Below are positions 61,167 through 64,000 of a DNA stretch of 64,000 nucleotides, one piece after another. The position numbers and the translations under genes were made by a program. The notes under the pieces are model-generated. The model searched no databases. It was not told the origin of the DNA and was given only the letters and a program-made list of their open reading frames with translations. This DNA comes from Arcanobacterium phocae (GTDB taxonomy: Bacteria; Actinomycetota; Actinomycetes; Actinomycetales; Actinomycetaceae). The stretch covers positions 496,001 through 560,000 of the forward strand of contig NZ_LT629804.1 of the NCBI RefSeq assembly GCF_900105865.1, given 5' to 3'. The number at the start of each line of letters is the position of its first letter. Position 1 is the first letter of the stretch.

Positions 61167-64000
61167 ATGCACAAGAAAGAAAGCCAGCGACGTTCCACTA
61201 AAATAACCGCACGTGTTATCGCGTCTTCACTTGCGGCCACACTAAGTTTTAGCGTAATAGCAACGTCAGCACAAGCTGCAGATACTGTATATAACAAAGA
61301 TGAAAAGTCCCTTGGGAGCGCACAACCGAAGAATATGGGGCATCGACTACAAGATGTTCGTGATTGGAGCCCGCAAACTGATCCATTTGCAGCATTTATG
61401 CGTTCAGATATTCCACTCCAACAACGCACTCAACATGACCCATCCACGCAAGCCCATCAGAGTCTGGATGGGAAAGCAGAAATTATGTTAATGCAAGGAG
61501 ACTACGGAAACTCCTTTTTTGATAATTTCCGCGCAAACAATGACGCTAACCAGCACACTCTGCAATTCTGGCAGTATGCTGATTATTGGAGCCCGTGGCA
61601 TGGTAGTGCATCGATAGGTACCCCACGAGCACTCTATGATCCAAAGACTAGCGCATGGCAGCGGCGTGGATTTGAATTCGGAATCGTTGATATCCCAAAT
61701 CCTGCTTGGACTAATGCGGCACATCGTAATGGCGTCAAGTCCATTGCTACTATTTACTTTGATCCTGCATTTCGGCCAGCTCTTACTCTTCATGAGGCAT
61801 TTGAAAAAGATGAGAATGGCGAGTATAAGACTGCAAAGAAGCTCGTTGAGATAGCGAAATATTATGGCTATGACGGCTATTTCTTAAATGATGAAGAGAC
61901 TAATCTTTCTGAAGATGAACTTCGCCCATTCATGAAATACTTGACCGATCATGGGTTATATACGCAGTGGTACACCAACAGTTCATCCTACTGGGATCAA
62001 ACAAAATCATCATGGCTGGGTACCGGGAAAAACGAGATCATGAATTCCGTATTCCTGAATTATCGATGGGCTGGAAGCGCAAATAACACAATTGCTGGAG
62101 CTGCGGCGGGCGGATACGATCCACACCACGATTTGTTCTTCGGCGTCGAAGCGAATCAGGGAAGGCTTGATAATCGTCATAACACAGCCTCCAGCGTCCC
62201 GGAGCTGTACGTCAGTGATGAAAACCATTCTCCAAAAGCATCGATAGCGCTGTTTACTCCGTCGGATTATTATCATCGGGGGCTCGACGACGATTTCCGC
62301 GATTTGAGCAAAGCTGATGATCCAGTGCATCAGCGTGATGGTTTCCAATGGATGGTAGACGCACGCCAGCGCCTCTATTTCTCTGGTGGTTCGAACAATC
62401 CACTAAAGAGTGGATTTAATAAGAATGAAGATATTTCTGATGTAACTAATACTCAGACAATGAAGTGGGGTGGAGTAGCTGATTTCACTCCGGCTCGTTC
62501 AGTTATTAAAGGGGATTCCTTTGCCAGTAGTTTCAATATTGGCCGTGGTCTAAGCTGGTGGACTGATGGAGTTAAAACCGGTAATGAGCAATGGGCGAAT
62601 ATGGATTCCCAAGACATCCTTCCGTCATGGCAGTGGCTAGTAAAAACCGAGGACAGTAACGCTACGCTAACTGCAGACTGGGATATGGGAAACCAAGAAA
62701 CCCGAGTGCAAAAAGACGGATCTAGTGCAGCTCAAATTCCATTCACTCCAATTGGAGCATATAACGGGGGAAACTCGTTAGCAATCCATGGGTCGAGTAA
62801 TAAAGAAGCGACTTTCGGTCTGTACAAGACACAACTTGAAATAAACACAAAATCAAAGCTCAATCTTGTTACTCGTCAAGTTTCTGGAGATGCTGGCAAA
62901 GTATATGTTGAGCTAACATTCAAGGACGAACAAAACCCAGTTGATGTTGAACTTACCGATATTAATAAGGAAACTTGGTCCGTTCAGAACATAGATCTTG
63001 CCAGCTATGCTGGCAAAACGTTAACCTCGATCAATCTAAAGTTCGAAAAAGCTCAAAACTATCAACTCAATCTCGGAGCCCTATCAGTGAATGCGGGTGA
63101 TCCGGCGCCGAAGGCCCCTAAAAATATTCATATCGACCATGTCTATGAGGATGGTCAGCTTGTACTGGGTTGGGACGAAGCTGAATACGGTGATGTTGTC
63201 AACTATCGAGTAAGTGCTCTCGAAAACGGTGTTGAAAGCCATTTATATAAGGGATTTACAAACCTTGCCTACATCAAGAATGCACCACATAACGACGTCG
63301 TCTACCGGGTACAAGCAATCGGTAAAGATGGACAGCTATCAGCACCAGCAGAAGTGAAGTTTACGATGGCTGGTTTGCCGAGTGATGTAAAAATTGCGAG
63401 CAAGGCTGTCACCGAAGTTCATGTCGGAGATAATGTTATTTCTGGACATGAACCGCTTCGAGTTTTTGCTGATGGGGACAAGAACCTGACTGTGACGTGG
63501 AAAAATACTGCAGTTACTGCCGAACGGTGTGTCATTTTTGCTCAACTTGCTGATCGTGCACAAGGGATGTTGACAGATTTCCATAAGATCGTTTCGTGCG
63601 CTGATCAGCATGCAACGATTGATATTCCGGTTTCTGAGGGTTATCCAGTAGACGTGACACTAACGCCGGTTGGAAGTCCACTGGGATTAACCGTTCACGG
63701 CGAAACGGCTGATACTTTAGCTCGTCCGATGCCGATCAGTGACCTAAAGATTCAGGAGGAACAAGGAAAGAAAGTCTATCGGTTCTTTAATCCTTCAACG
63801 CCAGACTGGGCAGGACTTGAAGTTAGCTGGAAAGATGGTTCAGGCAAGCTAACAAAGATTTCCACTCATGTTCGTGGAGACACTACCCAAGCAAAATTCG
63901 GGTATGCGCCAAAGACAGACTCGATTGTGAAATGGCGTGATCTGCCAGCTGACAACGGAACAATTGTCGCTCGTTTGACCGATACCGCAGGCAATGTGAC
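61167..64000 (+). CDS. GH85 endo-beta-N-acetylglucosaminidase (EndoD-like), partial (3' end outside window)
   Basis: The first 944 codons of a secreted enzyme; the frame is open to the window end. A signal peptide is cleaved near residue 37 (TSAQA). The GH85 barrel (about 90-560) contains QFWQYADYWSPWHG, IATIYFDPAF and the catalytic YDGYFLNDEET, with predicted Asn241 and Glu243. Carbohydrate-binding-like (about 520-650) and fibronectin/Ig-like domains (about 650-944) follow. Family members cut the chitobiose core of N-glycans, releasing the glycan from the protein. AAAGGA precedes the ATG. A C-terminal sorting signal is likely but lies outside the window. Its promoter shares an operator with GH20-GH2. 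Confidence 0.9.
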   Translation, partial: MHKKESQRRSTKITARVIASSLAATLSFSVIATSAQAADTVYNKDEKSLGSAQPKNMGHRLQDVRDWSPQTDPFAAFMRSDIPLQQRTQHDPSTQAHQSLDGKAEIMLMQGDYGNSFFDNFRANNDANQHTLQFWQYADYWSPWHGSASIGTPRALYDPKTSAWQRRGFEFGIVDIPNPAWTNAAHRNGVKSIATIYFDPAFRPALTLHEAFEKDENGEYKTAKKLVEIAKYYGYDGYFLNDEETNLSEDELRPFMKYLTDHGLYTQWYTNSSSYWDQTKSSWLGTGKNEIMNSVFLNYRWAGSANNTIAGAAAGGYDPHHDLFFGVEANQGRLDNRHNTASSVPELYVSDENHSPKASIALFTPSDYYHRGLDDDFRDLSKADDPVHQRDGFQWMVDARQRLYFSGGSNNPLKSGFNKNEDISDVTNTQTMKWGGVADFTPARSVIKGDSFASSFNIGRGLSWWTDGVKTGNEQWANMDSQDILPSWQWLVKTEDSNATLTADWDMGNQETRVQKDGSSAAQIPFTPIGAYNGGNSLAIHGSSNKEATFGLYKTQLEINTKSKLNLVTRQVSGDAGKVYVELTFKDEQNPVDVELTDINKETWSVQNIDLASYAGKTLTSINLKFEKAQNYQLNLGALSVNAGDPAPKAPKNIHIDHVYEDGQLVLGWDEAEYGDVVNYRVSALENGVESHLYKGFTNLAYIKNAPHNDVVYRVQAIGKDGQLSAPAEVKFTMAGLPSDVKIASKAVTEVHVGDNVISGHEPLRVFADGDKNLTVTWKNTAVTAERCVIFAQLADRAQGMLTDFHKIVSCADQHATIDIPVSEGYPVDVTLTPVGSPLGLTVHGETADTLARPMPISDLKIQEEQGKKVYRFFNPSTPDWAGLEVSWKDGSGKLTKISTHVRGDTTQAKFGYAPKTDSIVKWRDLPADNGTIVARLTDTAGNV

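Overview
The window looks like the replication-origin region of a low-to-moderate-GC actinomycete of the family Actinomycetaceae, most like Arcanobacterium or Trueperella. The reasons are the actinobacterial order gyrA-gyrB-dciA-recF-dnaN-dnaA / rpmH-rnpA-yidD-yidC-jag-rsmG-parA-parB, the DLW-39 and DUF3566 genes beside tRNA-Ile and tRNA-Ala, surface proteins ending in LAKTG sorting signals, and a CAMP-factor gene. The genus is an inference; the family-level call is firmer.

Layout. 1-5.7 kb: a pentose-type ABC importer (ATPase cut by the window start, lipoprotein binding protein, permease) with a xylulokinase-like FGGY kinase, divergent from a ROK repressor. 5.7-10.4 kb: a lactate permease and lutABC oxidation operon. 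10.7-17.4 kb: a secreted CAMP-factor pore-forming protein, a YhgE/Pip-type membrane protein divergent from its probable TetR regulator (two matching palindromic operators lie between them), a GNAT acetyltransferase and a GltS glutamate carrier. 17.5-25.4 kb: two very large sortase-anchored glycosidases, a GH2 beta-galactosidase and a GH20 hexosaminidase. 25.6-36.3 kb: tRNA-Ala, DLW-39, tRNA-Ile, DUF3566, gyrA, gyrB, dciA, recF, dnaN and dnaA, with DnaA-box clusters on both sides of dnaA. 36.5-42.5 kb: rpmH to parB with parS sites. 42.57-43.75 kb: a decayed IS3-family element. 43.8-51.1 kb (minus strand): NUDIX, DUF6049, a pseudokinase-like membrane protein, trxB, a thioredoxin lacking its first active-site cysteine, and an aminotransferase. 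51.2-59.2 kb: pcnA, an MFS exporter, an AI-2E family protein, a class A penicillin-binding protein, then rpsF-ssb-rpsR-rplI. 59.4-64 kb: a LAKTG-anchored proline-rich surface protein and a GH85 endo-beta-N-acetylglucosaminidase cut by the window end.

How it works together. The GH85, GH20 and GH2 enzymes are the same three activities (EndoD, StrH and BgaA types) with which pneumococcus strips host N-glycans. Here the GH20-GH2 operon and the GH85 gene, 36 kb apart, each carry the same LacI-type palindrome (CTAAAWCGTTTTAG) beside a -35-like hexamer. This suggests one regulon for host-glycan foraging. The CAMP factor, lactate utilisation and glutamate uptake fit an animal-associated lifestyle.

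Other points worth attention are a 68-bp dispersed repeat present twice, five parS sites (three inside coding sequences), a possible switching leader on rpsF, and the absence of murJ from the place where it is usually found.
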